NCBI GenBank assembly: GCA_964569695.1
Contig: CAZMUA010000003.1
Coordinates: 62,001 to 126,000 of the forward strand
Length of the DNA: 64,000 nucleotides
Direction of reading: 5' to 3'
Origin: UBA8106 sp964569695
Lineage (GTDB): Bacteria > Acidobacteriota > Vicinamibacteria > Vicinamibacterales > UBA823
The first letter of the stretch is position 1, and each line of letters opens with the position of its first letter. The notes under the pieces were generated by a model. It saw only the letters and a list, made by a program, of their open reading frames with translations, ran no database searches and had not been told where the DNA came from. Positions 17,464-26,218 of this stretch are shown here, piece by piece. The translations under genes were made by a program, and so were the position numbers.

Positions 17464-19059
17464 ATGTATATTCGTGACGGCTCACTCGCTCTTCTTTCTG
17501 GCGTATTGCTTTCGTTAAGTTTCCCAAAGTTTGGCCATTCTGTACTCGCATGGGTTTCTCTAGTACCACTCTTTCTGGCTTTAAGTGGTCGTCTCGGTTC
17601 TATCGAACGGCTTAGTAGTAAATCCCAATCAGTAATATCGAGCTCGCCTGATACGGGTTGGGCGTGCGCGCTAGGCTTATTGACAGGTTTTGGTTACTTC
17701 ACGGGCACTCTGTACTGGATCACCGGTGTGATGGTGACCTACGGCGGTCTTAGCTTATGGCAGGGTATTGCGGTAAACGGACTCCTTGTTGCCGGCCTTT
17801 CAGTTTTTCCATTGTTATTTACACTGACCGTCGCCTTGTTGAGTTCTCGTTTAGGTTGGTTGCGGTTGATTGTGATTCCTTCTGTTTGGGTGGCGACCGA
17901 ACTCGGACGCACACACGTACTTGGCGGATTTCCTTGGGCATTATTGGGATACTCGCAAGTTAATGTGCTGCCTGTTGTTCAGATAGCAAGTGTGGTTGGA
18001 GTTTATGGTGTTTCGTGGCTTGTAGTCATGATCAACGTTGCGCTGCTCGATTGTGTCCTGGTTCGTGGTCGCGAAAGGGCGATCAATGTTGGTTGTGCTG
18101 CACTGACTCTCATTCTAGTAGTGGTATGGGGCAGTTGGCGTCTCTCAGACAATAAGTTGGCGCGAGAAGGCACAAGTATTCGTATCGGTATAGTGCAGGG
18201 CAATATTGCCCAGGAAGATAAGCGAATACCTAGACTGCGTCAGTCGATCGTGGAAACCTATTTAACAGAAAGTCGAAAGGTTGCAGCAGAAGGCGCACGT
18301 TTGATCGTTTGGCCTGAATCAGCTACCCCATTTGTGTTTGGGGAAAATGTAGTTGGAAGCGAGATGGTACGTAATTTGGCGATCGAAGCTAACGTCCATG
18401 TGCTTTTTGGAAGTGAAGAACTTGAAAATGAACCAACCTTTCAATATTTCAATTCAGCCTTCTTGGTCAACCAGAATGGGAGGTCAGGTGGGGTATACCG
18501 CAAGATGCATTTGGTGCCATTTGGAGAGTACGTGCCGTTTCGTCAGGTACTGTTCTTTGCGGATAAACTGGTAGCAAGTGTTTCAGATTTTTCTGCAGGT
18601 ACTACCCCTAGTACTTTCGTCGTGGATGGGCACCGCATGAGTACGGCGATCTGCTACGAAGTTGTCTATCCGGCCCTAATTCACCAGTTCATCGGAGAGG
18701 GTAGCGAACTTATAACTACCATCACAAACGACGCTTGGTTCGGCCGATCCTCAGCTCCGCACCAACATTTTGCACAGGCTGCCATGCGCGCAGTTGAGCA
18801 GGGCCGTTACTTGGTTCGGTCAGCGAACACTGGTATAAGTGGAATTGTAGATCCGTACGGTCGGGTGCTTGCCAGAACCGAGCTGTTTACGCGTGATACA
18901 GTCGTGGGTGATGTGCGATGGCTTCAAGGTAAGACGATCTATGGTCGCACTGGCGATCTTTTTGCGTACTTATGTAGCTTATTGAGCATAGCTGGGTTGC
19001 TAGTTCTTGGAACAATGCGGCTGAGTCGGAAACCCTCTGTGCATAGGAGGACTTTGTAA
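17464..19059 (+). CDS. lnt: Apolipoprotein N-acyltransferase
   Basis: A 531-residue inner-membrane enzyme that adds the third acyl chain to lipoproteins. Six or so N-terminal membrane helices contain SFPKFGHSVLAWVSLVPLF, GYFTGTLYWITGVM and GGFPWALLGYSQ. A nitrilase domain follows with the catalytic triad: Glu in LIVWPESATPF, Lys in YRKMHLVPFGEYVPF and Cys in STAICYEVVYP. It ends with the family segment RSANTGISGIVDPYGR. A TTG at 17440 would add eight residues; the ATG at 17464 gives a normal Lnt start, though no clear ribosome site is visible for either. The stop overlaps the prfB start codon by one base. It fits with lolCD elsewhere in the window. Confidence 0.95.
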   Translation: MYIRDGSLALLSGVLLSLSFPKFGHSVLAWVSLVPLFLALSGRLGSIERLSSKSQSVISSSPDTGWACALGLLTGFGYFTGTLYWITGVMVTYGGLSLWQGIAVNGLLVAGLSVFPLLFTLTVALLSSRLGWLRLIVIPSVWVATELGRTHVLGGFPWALLGYSQVNVLPVVQIASVVGVYGVSWLVVMINVALLDCVLVRGRERAINVGCAALTLILVVVWGSWRLSDNKLAREGTSIRIGIVQGNIAQEDKRIPRLRQSIVETYLTESRKVAAEGARLIVWPESATPFVFGENVVGSEMVRNLAIEANVHVLFGSEELENEPTFQYFNSAFLVNQNGRSGGVYRKMHLVPFGEYVPFRQVLFFADKLVASVSDFSAGTTPSTFVVDGHRMSTAICYEVVYPALIHQFIGEGSELITTITNDAWFGRSSAPHQHFAQAAMRAVEQGRYLVRSANTGISGIVDPYGRVLARTELFTRDTVVGDVRWLQGKTIYGRTGDLFAYLCSLLSIAGLLVLGTMRLSRKPSVHRRTL

Positions 19060-20181
19060 TGAATCGTGATGAGCAAGTAAGGCGCTGTCAGGAGCTGATT
19101 AAGCGGGCGACTGATTTATGGGGCTATCTTTGACGCATTCGCACCTGCGAAGGAGTTAGCTAAGGTTGAAAGTCAGGCTGCTGCGCCAGATTTTTGGAAA
19201 GATCAAGAAGTTGCGCAGCAGGTGCTTCAACGTCGGCGACGCTTAGAGGACGACTGCGCGCTAATCAAATCCCTACGTCAGCGAGCTGAAGATCTGACGG
19301 TTTTTCTTGAATGGGCAGCCCAAGGTGAAGACGTTGATGACGATTTGGCTCGTGCTCTCAATGATTTGACGGTGCAAGTTGAAGCAGCTGAGATCAAACA
19401 AATGCTCGGTGGCGAGCATGATCGTAAAAATGCGATCGTTACGATTCATCCAGGGGCAGGGGGTACTGAGTCCCAAGATTGGGCTGAGATGCTTCTGCGA
19501 ATGTATTTACGTTGGTCTGAGCGGCGTGGTTTCAAGCGTGAAATCATTGACCTCCAACCGGGTGACGAGGCAGGAATCAAAAGCGCTACTTTGACCATTG
19601 CTGGCGATTATGCCTATGGATTGATGCTAGCCGAAGCTGGTGTGCACCGGTTAGTTCGGATATCCCCATACGATCAAGCTGGACGGCGCCATACTTCATT
19701 TGCTTCGGTATTTGTCTGGCCGGAATTCCCTGACGACATTGAGATCGATATCGAAGATAAAGATCTGAGAATCGATACTTACCGATCAAGCGGGGCCGGG
19801 GGTCAACATGTCAATGTTACGGATTCAGCAGTCCGGATTACGCATCTACCGACTAACATTGTTGTTTCCTGCCAGAATGAAAGATCGCAACATCGAAATC
19901 GTGATGCGGCCATGAAAGTATTACGTTCTCGTCTTTATGATTTGAAGTTAAAAGAGCAACAAGATCGTCTTGAAGAAATCGGCGGCGAAAAACGAGATAT
20001 TTCTTTTGGGAGTCAGATTCGAAGCTATGTGTTACACCCCTATCGCCTCGTGAAAGATCACAGAACAAAAGAGGATGTGGGTAATGTGGACCGCGTATTA
20101 GATGGTGATATTGACGGCCTAATTAAGGTCTATTTAATGAAAAAATCTAGCGGAACACTCAGCCGGGCGAGTGACGACTAG
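19059..20181 (+). CDS. prfB: Peptide chain release factor 2 (programmed +1 frameshift)
   Basis: Encoded in two frames: 19059-19130 (24 codons, ending CTT before an in-frame TGA at 19131-19133), then 19132-20181 after a +1 shift. The product is 373 residues, matching the RF2 family. It reads UAA and UGA stops and triggers hydrolysis of peptidyl-tRNA. The catalytic GGQ is at residues 247-249 (codons 19798-19806). The codon-recognition tripeptide, SPF in E. coli, reads SPY here (202-204; codons 19663-19671), within RISPYDQAGRRHTSFASV. The ATG overlaps the lnt stop by one base. A caller that ignores the shift would start at 19222 and lose 74 residues. Confidence 0.95.
19120..19134 (+). promoter_or_regulatory. 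RF2 programmed +1 frameshift site
   Basis: GGGG (19120-19123) acts as an internal Shine-Dalgarno-like element, followed four bases later by the slippery CTT T and the TGA C stop context (19128-19134). This reproduces the known autoregulatory site of bacterial prfB: when RF2 is scarce, the ribosome pauses at UGA and slips from CUU to UUU. Both reading frames join exactly here. Confidence 0.95.
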
Positions 20182-20196
20182 CCTTGCAAAGAACGC

Positions 20197-22452
20197 CTAC
20201 TGTTGAAAATTAATGCCGGGCTCGGTTCCAGAAATGAAGGCCTCATGAATTGCGTCTGGTGATGATGGCGCAACGATGTTTCCCGTCATTCGGTCGACTG
20301 AAAGAAAAACAATATTCGAAGGTGTTCGGAAAGTAGGTGCATCTACTCTCTCGCCGATATGGGTTCGCATGAACTCTATCCATATAGGGAGGGCTGCTCG
20401 TGCCCCCTCCTCGCCGTCACCAAGGGTTCGCTTTTCATCATGTCCGACCCACACGCCAACGGTAATTTCTGGGTCAAAGCCGACAAACCAAGCGTCTGTA
20501 TATTCATCAACGGTGCCAGTTTTACCGGCTAAAGGCCAAGGGATACCTGCGGCCTGTTGGCCCGTGCCTCGTTCAACGACACCACGGAGAAGACTCGTCA
20601 TGATATACGCGGTATCCGAGGGCAACGAGTCGTACGACATCGGTCTATTCTCTTCAAGTAGGTTACCAGCACGATCTGTGATGCGGAGAATCTCATACGG
20701 TTCAAGACGTACACCAAGATTGGGAAATATGCTGTAAGCACTGGTGATTTCTAACAATGTTGCTTCTCCAGCACCTAATGCAATGGAAAGAAATGAAGGA
20801 ATCTCTGATGTGAAACCAAACCGCGTTGCGTAATCTGCTACCAGTTGAGGTCCGAGATCGGCAATAACTTGGACAGCAGGAACATTACGAGACTTTTCGA
20901 GTGCATAACGGAGTGTCACGGGACCGATAAACTCCTTGTCGTAGTTTTCAGGTGAGTACTCAGGCTGGTCAGGCCCTGGTGACAGGCTGACCGGCTCATC
21001 CATAATGATTGACGTTGGTGTGTAGCCACGGTCGATCGCAGTAGCGTAAAGAACCGCCTTAAAGAGCGATCCTAGTTGGCGCGACGCTTGGACCGTCCGA
21101 TTAAACTTGCTGCGTTCAAAGTTGTAACCACCCACCATCGCTAGGATCTGTCCAGTGCGATTATCGATGGCCAACAACGCTCCTTCGGCTAGCGGTTCTT
21201 GGTCGAGTGTGGCGGTCAGTGTTTGGCGGCTTTCGTCAATGGAGGTGACTTGAATAAGAATTAAATCACCAACTTCCAATAGCTGGCTTGCAGTCTGGCG
21301 CCTTGTCCAGCGAAAACCTTCTCGTTCGATTATCCCTTGATACTTTCCTGACCGTACAGCTACATGATTGGAGTCAGCTACTGTTACAATCGCCGGGATG
21401 CGATCGCCAGCCGTGATTGGTTGATTCCATCTGGCGTGGTCGAAGTCGTCAAGAGCAATTTCTTCCTTGGTAAGATTCCGTGTGGGTTTCCTGAAGCCTC
21501 GGCGCTTATCCAATCGGTGGAGACCGTTGGTTACAGCACGGTTCGCAGCCATTTGCAGCTCGACGTTTAGAGATGTGTGAACCGAAAGCCCCTCTTCGTA
21601 GAGTTGCTCGACACCGTAGTTTGCTTCGAGGTGTTGCCGCACTTCTTCGACGAAGTAAGGTGCAATCGATTTTTCACGTCTTCGATCTAATACACTAATT
21701 GGCTTAGCACGGGCTGTGACAGCTTCTTCAGCGGAGATAAACCCTTCATCTTCCATTCGAGTGAGTGCGTAATTGCGTCGTTGTGTTGCGCGTTCAATAT
21801 TAACGAAGGGACTTTGTCTTGCGGGTGCTTGGATTATTCCGGCCAGTAGAGCTGCTTCCTCTAATTTAAGATCTGTGGCTGATTTGTTGAAGTACATACG
21901 TGAGGCTGCCTCGACGCCATATGCTCCATGACCAAAAAGGATCTGGTTGCAGTAAAGGGCCAAGATTTCTGTCTTCGTATACCGTTTCTCAATTTGGAAG
22001 GACAGAAGGAGTTCTTTGACCTTGCGCGTCAGAGTCTTCTCTTGTGTAAGAAATAAGTTGCGCGCAAGCTGTTGTGTAAGGGTGCTGGCGCCGGCCAGTT
22101 CGCCGCGAACAACGTCTCGAATGATTGTTATGGCCAGTCGGGAGATACTCAATCCGACGTGACTATAAAATCCTGCATCTTCCGCGGAAATAATTGCGTC
22201 GCGTAAATAAGGGGAGATGTCCTCGTAATCGATCACGACGCGTCGCTGTGTAGCGAATTCTCCAATGGTTTCACCATCTCGAGCATAAACGCGAGTGATG
22301 GTATTGGGTGCATAGTCATCGAGAGCCGAGATTTGTGGCAAATCACCAGCAAAGGTAAAGAGCACCCCAGTGGTGGTGCCAAGGATTGCCATGGCGACAA
22401 AACTGGCGACAAGGCCGGCCTGACGAGCAATTCTAATAACGTATCGTGCCAA
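20197..22452 (-). CDS. mrcA: Class A penicillin-binding protein (PBP1A type)
   Basis: A 751-residue bifunctional peptidoglycan synthase anchored by one N-terminal membrane helix (about residues 12-34). The glycosyltransferase (GT51) domain has EDAGFYSHVG with the catalytic Glu, GASTLTQQLARNLFL, RKVKELLLSFQIEKRY and ALYCNQILFGHGAYG. The transpeptidase domain has the active-site SLFK (in RQLGSLFKAVLY), SRN and KTGT. An inserted OB-like region lies between the two domains (about 320-400). The start is a TTG at 22450-22452, with AGGAG 11 bases upstream; no ATG fits better. It converges on prfB with 15 bases between stops and is divergent from dnaK. Confidence 0.94.
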   Translation of the reverse strand: MARYVIRIARQAGLVASFVAMAILGTTTGVLFTFAGDLPQISALDDYAPNTITRVYARDGETIGEFATQRRVVIDYEDISPYLRDAIISAEDAGFYSHVGLSISRLAITIIRDVVRGELAGASTLTQQLARNLFLTQEKTLTRKVKELLLSFQIEKRYTKTEILALYCNQILFGHGAYGVEAASRMYFNKSATDLKLEEAALLAGIIQAPARQSPFVNIERATQRRNYALTRMEDEGFISAEEAVTARAKPISVLDRRREKSIAPYFVEEVRQHLEANYGVEQLYEEGLSVHTSLNVELQMAANRAVTNGLHRLDKRRGFRKPTRNLTKEEIALDDFDHARWNQPITAGDRIPAIVTVADSNHVAVRSGKYQGIIEREGFRWTRRQTASQLLEVGDLILIQVTSIDESRQTLTATLDQEPLAEGALLAIDNRTGQILAMVGGYNFERSKFNRTVQASRQLGSLFKAVLYATAIDRGYTPTSIIMDEPVSLSPGPDQPEYSPENYDKEFIGPVTLRYALEKSRNVPAVQVIADLGPQLVADYATRFGFTSEIPSFLSIALGAGEATLLEITSAYSIFPNLGVRLEPYEILRITDRAGNLLEENRPMSYDSLPSDTAYIMTSLLRGVVERGTGQQAAGIPWPLAGKTGTVDEYTDAWFVGFDPEITVGVWVGHDEKRTLGDGEEGARAALPIWIEFMRTHIGERVDAPTFRTPSNIVFLSVDRMTGNIVAPSSPDAIHEAFISGTEPGINFQQ

Positions 22453-22484
22453 GGCGGGTTCAACTCCTAAAAAACGACAATATT

Positions 22485-22493
22485 ATTATAGCA
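22485..22493 (-). promoter_or_regulatory. Extended -10 promoter for the PBP gene
   Basis: On the minus strand the sequence reads TGC TATAAT, a perfect -10 with the TG extension, about 32 bases upstream of the TTG start. No good -35 hexamer is present, as is usual for extended -10 promoters. Predicted from sequence only. Confidence 0.5.
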
Positions 22494-22566
22494 CGCAACT
22501 CACAAATCTATATTTAATAGAGGTTTAGGGCTTTTTAGTTGGCTTAACAAATAATTGATATATATG

Positions 22567-22599
22567 CACTCATAAATAATTGACATAATTACACTCATA
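22567..22599 (+). repeat. Direct CACTCATA repeats around the dnaK -35
   Basis: CACTCATA occurs at 22567-22574 and again at 22592-22599, 25 bases apart in the same orientation, on either side of the -35 hexamer of the dnaK promoter. A related AACTCACA is at 22498-22505. The placement suggests an operator, but it is neither an inverted CIRCE element nor an HspR HAIR site. Confidence 0.4.
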
Positions 22600-22608
22600 T
22601 CTTATATT
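22580..22608 (+). promoter_or_regulatory. Sigma-70-type promoter for dnaK
   Basis: TTGACA (22580-22585), a 17-base spacer and TATATT (22603-22608) form a near-consensus housekeeping promoter in an AT-rich stretch, with a 5' leader of about 80 bases before the dnaK ATG at 22694. A GGTGAAAAAGGA stretch just before the ATG is the ribosome site. Confidence 0.65.
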
Positions 22609-22693
22609 TGTATAGATACGATTGAACTTAATTTTATAGGGCTATATAGATGACTTTGCCGTTGAATATTGCTGGCAAAGATGGTGAAAAAGG

Positions 22694-24613
22694 ATGAGCA
22701 AAATTATCGGAATTGATCTTGGAACTACGAATTCGGTGGTAGCGGTAATCGAAGGTGGAGAACCCACCGTTGTTACCAACCCTGAAGGCGCACGCTTAAC
22801 ACCTTCGGTAGTGGCATTTACTAGTTCGAACGAGCGCTTGGTTGGCCAAGTTGCAAAGCGCCAAGCTGTGACGAATCCAGAGAACACAGTGTTCTCAATC
22901 AAACGATTTATGGGGCGTAAGTCCAACGAGGTTAGTGAGGAGATGAAAATGGTTCCGTACTCCATCGTGGAGGGAACTAATGGTGATGTTCGTATAAAAA
23001 CCGTCGGTCATGCAGACCCACACACCCCGCCTCAAATATCTGCAATGATTCTCCAAAAATTGCGCCAGGCTGCTGAAGAACATATCGGGCAACCAGTTAC
23101 TCAGGCTGTCATCACAGTTCCTGCGTATTTTAACGATGCACAACGGCAGGCGACCAAGGATGCTGGAAAAATTGCCAATCTTGAGGTGATGCGGATCGTC
23201 AACGAACCCACGGCAGCAGCACTTGCCTATGGGCTCGACAAGAAGAAGGATGAAACTATTGCGGTGTTTGATTTCGGTGGTGGCACTTTCGATATTTCAA
23301 TTCTTGAGGTCGGGGAGGGGGTTGTTGAGGTTAAGGCGACTAACGGTGACACCCATCTCGGTGGTGATAATCTAGATCAAAACATCATTGAGTGGATTGT
23401 TGCTGAATTTAAACGGTCAGATGGAATCGATCTCAGCAAAGATCGGATGGCCTTACAGCGTCTGAAAGAGGCTGCTGAAAAAGCGAAGATGGAATTGTCA
23501 ACGGTGATGGAAACAGACATCAACTTACCCTTTATCACAGCCGATCAATCCGGTCCAAAACACTTGGTAATGAAGCTAACTCGAGCGAAGTTCGAACAGT
23601 TGGTTGAAAACTTGCTACAAAGGACTGTTGGTCCCACTAAGCAGGCCATGGCGGACGCTGGGCTTGAGACTTCAAAGATTGACGAAATTGTCCTGGTTGG
23701 TGGGTCGACGCGGGTACCACGGGTACAGGAGATCGTTAAGGAACTCTTTGGGAAGGAGCCTCATAAGGGTGTTAATCCTGACGAGGTTGTGGCAGTCGGA
23801 GCAGCTCTTCAGGCAGGTGTCTTGGCTGGTGATGTGAAGGACCTCTTGTTGCTCGATGTAACACCATTGTCGCTAGGGATCGAAACCTTAGGTGGCGTGT
23901 CCACGACCTTGATTCCACGAAACACTACTATCCCAACGCGCAAGAGCGAGACGTTCTCAACTGCAGCTGACAATCAAACGAGTGTAGAGGTCAAAGTGCT
24001 ACAAGGAGAACGGCCGCTTGCCCGTGATAATCGAGTATTAGGAGAATTTCATTTAGTCGGCTTGCCTTCTGCGCCCCGAGGGGTTCCACAGATCGAGGTT
24101 ACTTTTGACATCGATGCTAACGGGATTGTGAATGTTACGGCGAAGGATAAGGCAACAGGTAAGGAGCAGAACATTACAATTACTGCCTCAAGTGGTCTCG
24201 CTAAAGACGAAGTCGAGCGGATGATGAAAGAGGCGGAATTGCACGCAGAGGAGGATAAGGCTCGACGTGACGAGATCGAGCGGCGTAACCAAGCTGACCA
24301 AGCCGTCTACGGTGCACAACAGATGCTTGAAAAGAGTGGCGATAAATTATCAAGCACCGAGCGCGAACCTCTGGAGGCAGCAATCGCTGAGGTCAAGAAA
24401 GCGCTAGAGAGTGGCGAGGAAGCATCACTGACACAAGCTCTTGAACAGCTGACCTCGGCTCAACATAAGGCGGCCGAGACCCTCTATAAACAGGCACCGG
24501 CTGGCGATGAAGGGCAAGGTGCCAGTGAGGATCCAGGTGAGTCGTCAGCCTCAGCTGACAGTGCTGAAGGTGACGTGATCGACGCAGAAGTGGTTGAAGA
24601 CGAAAAGAAATAG
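22694..24613 (+). CDS. dnaK: Chaperone protein DnaK (Hsp70)
   Basis: A 639-residue ATP-dependent chaperone of normal length. The ATPase domain has IGIDLGTTNSVVAV, the VPAYFNDAQRQATKDAG segment, VFDFGGGTFDIS and LVGGSTRVPRVQ. The inter-domain linker is DLLLLDVTPLSLGIETLGG, the substrate domain follows, and the tail is acidic (about 600-639). The AAGGA ribosome site is immediately upstream. It is first in a dnaK-dnaJ-hspR cluster. No grpE is present in the window, which is unusual for a dnaK-dnaJ locus. Expression is probably set by the promoter at 22580-22608 and by the HspR-like regulator downstream. Confidence 0.98.
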   Translation: MSKIIGIDLGTTNSVVAVIEGGEPTVVTNPEGARLTPSVVAFTSSNERLVGQVAKRQAVTNPENTVFSIKRFMGRKSNEVSEEMKMVPYSIVEGTNGDVRIKTVGHADPHTPPQISAMILQKLRQAAEEHIGQPVTQAVITVPAYFNDAQRQATKDAGKIANLEVMRIVNEPTAAALAYGLDKKKDETIAVFDFGGGTFDISILEVGEGVVEVKATNGDTHLGGDNLDQNIIEWIVAEFKRSDGIDLSKDRMALQRLKEAAEKAKMELSTVMETDINLPFITADQSGPKHLVMKLTRAKFEQLVENLLQRTVGPTKQAMADAGLETSKIDEIVLVGGSTRVPRVQEIVKELFGKEPHKGVNPDEVVAVGAALQAGVLAGDVKDLLLLDVTPLSLGIETLGGVSTTLIPRNTTIPTRKSETFSTAADNQTSVEVKVLQGERPLARDNRVLGEFHLVGLPSAPRGVPQIEVTFDIDANGIVNVTAKDKATGKEQNITITASSGLAKDEVERMMKEAELHAEEDKARRDEIERRNQADQAVYGAQQMLEKSGDKLSSTEREPLEAAIAEVKKALESGEEASLTQALEQLTSAQHKAAETLYKQAPAGDEGQGASEDPGESSASADSAEGDVIDAEVVEDEKK

Positions 24614-24644
24614 GAAGGCGGATTAACTCCCGCCGTCGAGAGCG

Positions 24645-25739
24645 ATGGATTTCTACCTAATTCTTGGACTCGAACGCGGCGCAACGGTTAGGGATGTAAA
24701 GCGTGCCTACCGGCGCCTAGCACGAAAGTTTCATCCCGGTATAAATCCTGGCGATCAGGCCTCGGCGGTGTATTTCAGTCGTGTGAACGAGGCTTATGAG
24801 ACTTTAAGTGACCCAAAGCTTCGTCAGCGATATGACACCCAGGGCGAGATAACTGATTTACCTGGATCGTCCTCCTCATTTGAATTTGAAGGTTTTGATT
24901 TTTCTGTTTCTGCTGAGGGATCTGCCGCGTCAACGTTTGGCGACCTTTTTGCGGATGTCTTTACTCAATCTGAGATAGGAGAGGTTGTTCCCGAAGATGG
25001 TGCTGACCTAAGGCTAGGACTCACAGTTAGCTTTGAGGAATCCATGAGTGGAGTCGAGCGGTCGGTGAATGTAACCAGACTCAGCGGGTGTACCGTTTGT
25101 CACGGTACGGGCATACTACGAATAGCTGAAGGCCGATGTGCCGAGTGTCAGGGCACAGGTAATGTGCGTTGGGCTCGTGGGCACATGGTGTTTTCAAAGA
25201 ACTGCAGAGGGTGTGGTGGTTCAGGACGGAAGCGCCATAGAGAATGTGGCACCTGCAGTGGTGAAGGTGTAATTCCTCGTACAGAAACAAGCAGAGTACG
25301 CGTGCCGCCAGGTATAGCTGATGGTGGTCGGATCAGGATACCTGAACACGGACACGCTGGGCGCCGTGGTGGTCGTGCAGGTGACTTATACCTGACCATT
25401 GCTGTGGAAAAGCATGAGCTGTTTGAGCGTCATGGCAACGATTTATTTCTCGTCGTCCCGATCGCGATTCATGAAGCCGCGCTTGGGTCAAAAATTGAAA
25501 TACCAACTTTTGATGGCCCGGGTCGCGTACGGATTCCACCAGGTACGCAATCAGGACAGCGATTTCGACTTCGTGAACGCGGTGTGCCTTCTGTAGGAAG
25601 CGGACCACAGGGTGACCTGATTGTTGAAATACGTTTGGTGCTACCTCGTTTGGTCGATGAGCGATCTAAGGAGTTGTTACAAGAATTTGGCAAACTAAAT
25701 CCTGAAAATGTCCGGAAAGAGCTCGACAAACTTTGCTAG
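24645..25739 (+). CDS. dnaJ: DnaJ-type co-chaperone with HPG instead of HPD
   Basis: A 364-residue Hsp40. It has a J domain at about 1-65, a short glycine-poor linker, a zinc-finger domain with four CxxCxGxG repeats (Cys149/152, 165/168, 187/190, 201/204) and C-terminal substrate-binding domains (IPPGTQSGQRFRLRERG). The J-domain tripeptide, normally HPD and needed to stimulate DnaK ATPase, is His30-Pro31-Gly32 (codon 24738-24740), within RKFHPGINPGD. The classical Gly/Phe-rich region is replaced by a Ser/Phe/acidic segment (about 72-118). It starts 31 bases after dnaK, so the pair is co-transcribed; DnaK is the expected partner. Confidence 0.9.
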   Translation: MDFYLILGLERGATVRDVKRAYRRLARKFHPGINPGDQASAVYFSRVNEAYETLSDPKLRQRYDTQGEITDLPGSSSSFEFEGFDFSVSAEGSAASTFGDLFADVFTQSEIGEVVPEDGADLRLGLTVSFEESMSGVERSVNVTRLSGCTVCHGTGILRIAEGRCAECQGTGNVRWARGHMVFSKNCRGCGGSGRKRHRECGTCSGEGVIPRTETSRVRVPPGIADGGRIRIPEHGHAGRRGGRAGDLYLTIAVEKHELFERHGNDLFLVVPIAIHEAALGSKIEIPTFDGPGRVRIPPGTQSGQRFRLRERGVPSVGSGPQGDLIVEIRLVLPRLVDERSKELLQEFGKLNPENVRKELDKLC

Positions 25740-25777
25740 CGAGAGGCTTGTTTTTTAGATGAAAGATATAGAAGAAA

Positions 25778-26218
25778 ATGGCTATAAAACCTCAAAATAA
25801 AGGACTTTTCATGATTAGCGCCGTGGCGAAAAAGTACAATATTCATCCTCAGACTCTCCGTTTGTATGAACGTGAAGGATTATTGAAACCTTCTAGGACG
25901 GATGGTAATACACGGCTCTATTCGGAGGAGGACCTTGAGCAACTTGAAATGATCTTATCGCTGACTCGAGAGCTTGGTGTGAATTTGGCTGGTGTCGAGA
26001 TTATTCTCAACATGCGTCGCAAGATTGAGCAAATGCAGACCGAGGTGAACGAGTTTGTTGCTTATGTCAAACAAGAACTGACACGCGGTCTCGGCGACTG
26101 GGAACAACGCCTCGGAACTGCCATTGTTAAGTCGTCTCCAACTGACCTCATACTTGCAGGTTCTGAGGAATCGAAAGAAAAAGAAGAAAGTCAAGAGTCA
26201 AATTCAAATCAGGATTAA
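25778..26218 (+). CDS. hspR: HspR-like MerR-family heat-shock regulator
   Basis: A 146-residue regulator. The winged helix-turn-helix at about 12-80 carries the HspR signature: ISAVAKKYNIHPQTLRLYE, GLLKPSRTDGNTRLYSEEDLEQL and LGVNLAGVEIILNMR. A coiled coil follows (about 82-115), then a polar tail of Glu/Ser/Lys/Asn. HspR proteins repress dnaK operons, with DnaK as co-repressor, by binding HAIR inverted repeats. The position after dnaK-dnaJ supports that role. No perfect HAIR site is visible before dnaK. The ATG at 25778 has an AGAAG upstream; ATG 25811 is an alternative start. Confidence 0.88.
   Translation: MAIKPQNKGLFMISAVAKKYNIHPQTLRLYEREGLLKPSRTDGNTRLYSEEDLEQLEMILSLTRELGVNLAGVEIILNMRRKIEQMQTEVNEFVAYVKQELTRGLGDWEQRLGTAIVKSSPTDLILAGSEESKEKEESQESNSNQD

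Noticed and set aside
19059..19222. A sequencing error or a separate 24-codon gene before prfB
   Set aside because: The frameshift site has all the classical prfB elements and the joined protein has the right length and motifs.
22453..22693. CIRCE element upstream of dnaK
   Set aside because: GCACTC is present, but no inverted GAGTGC partner is found at the correct spacing. Direct repeats only.
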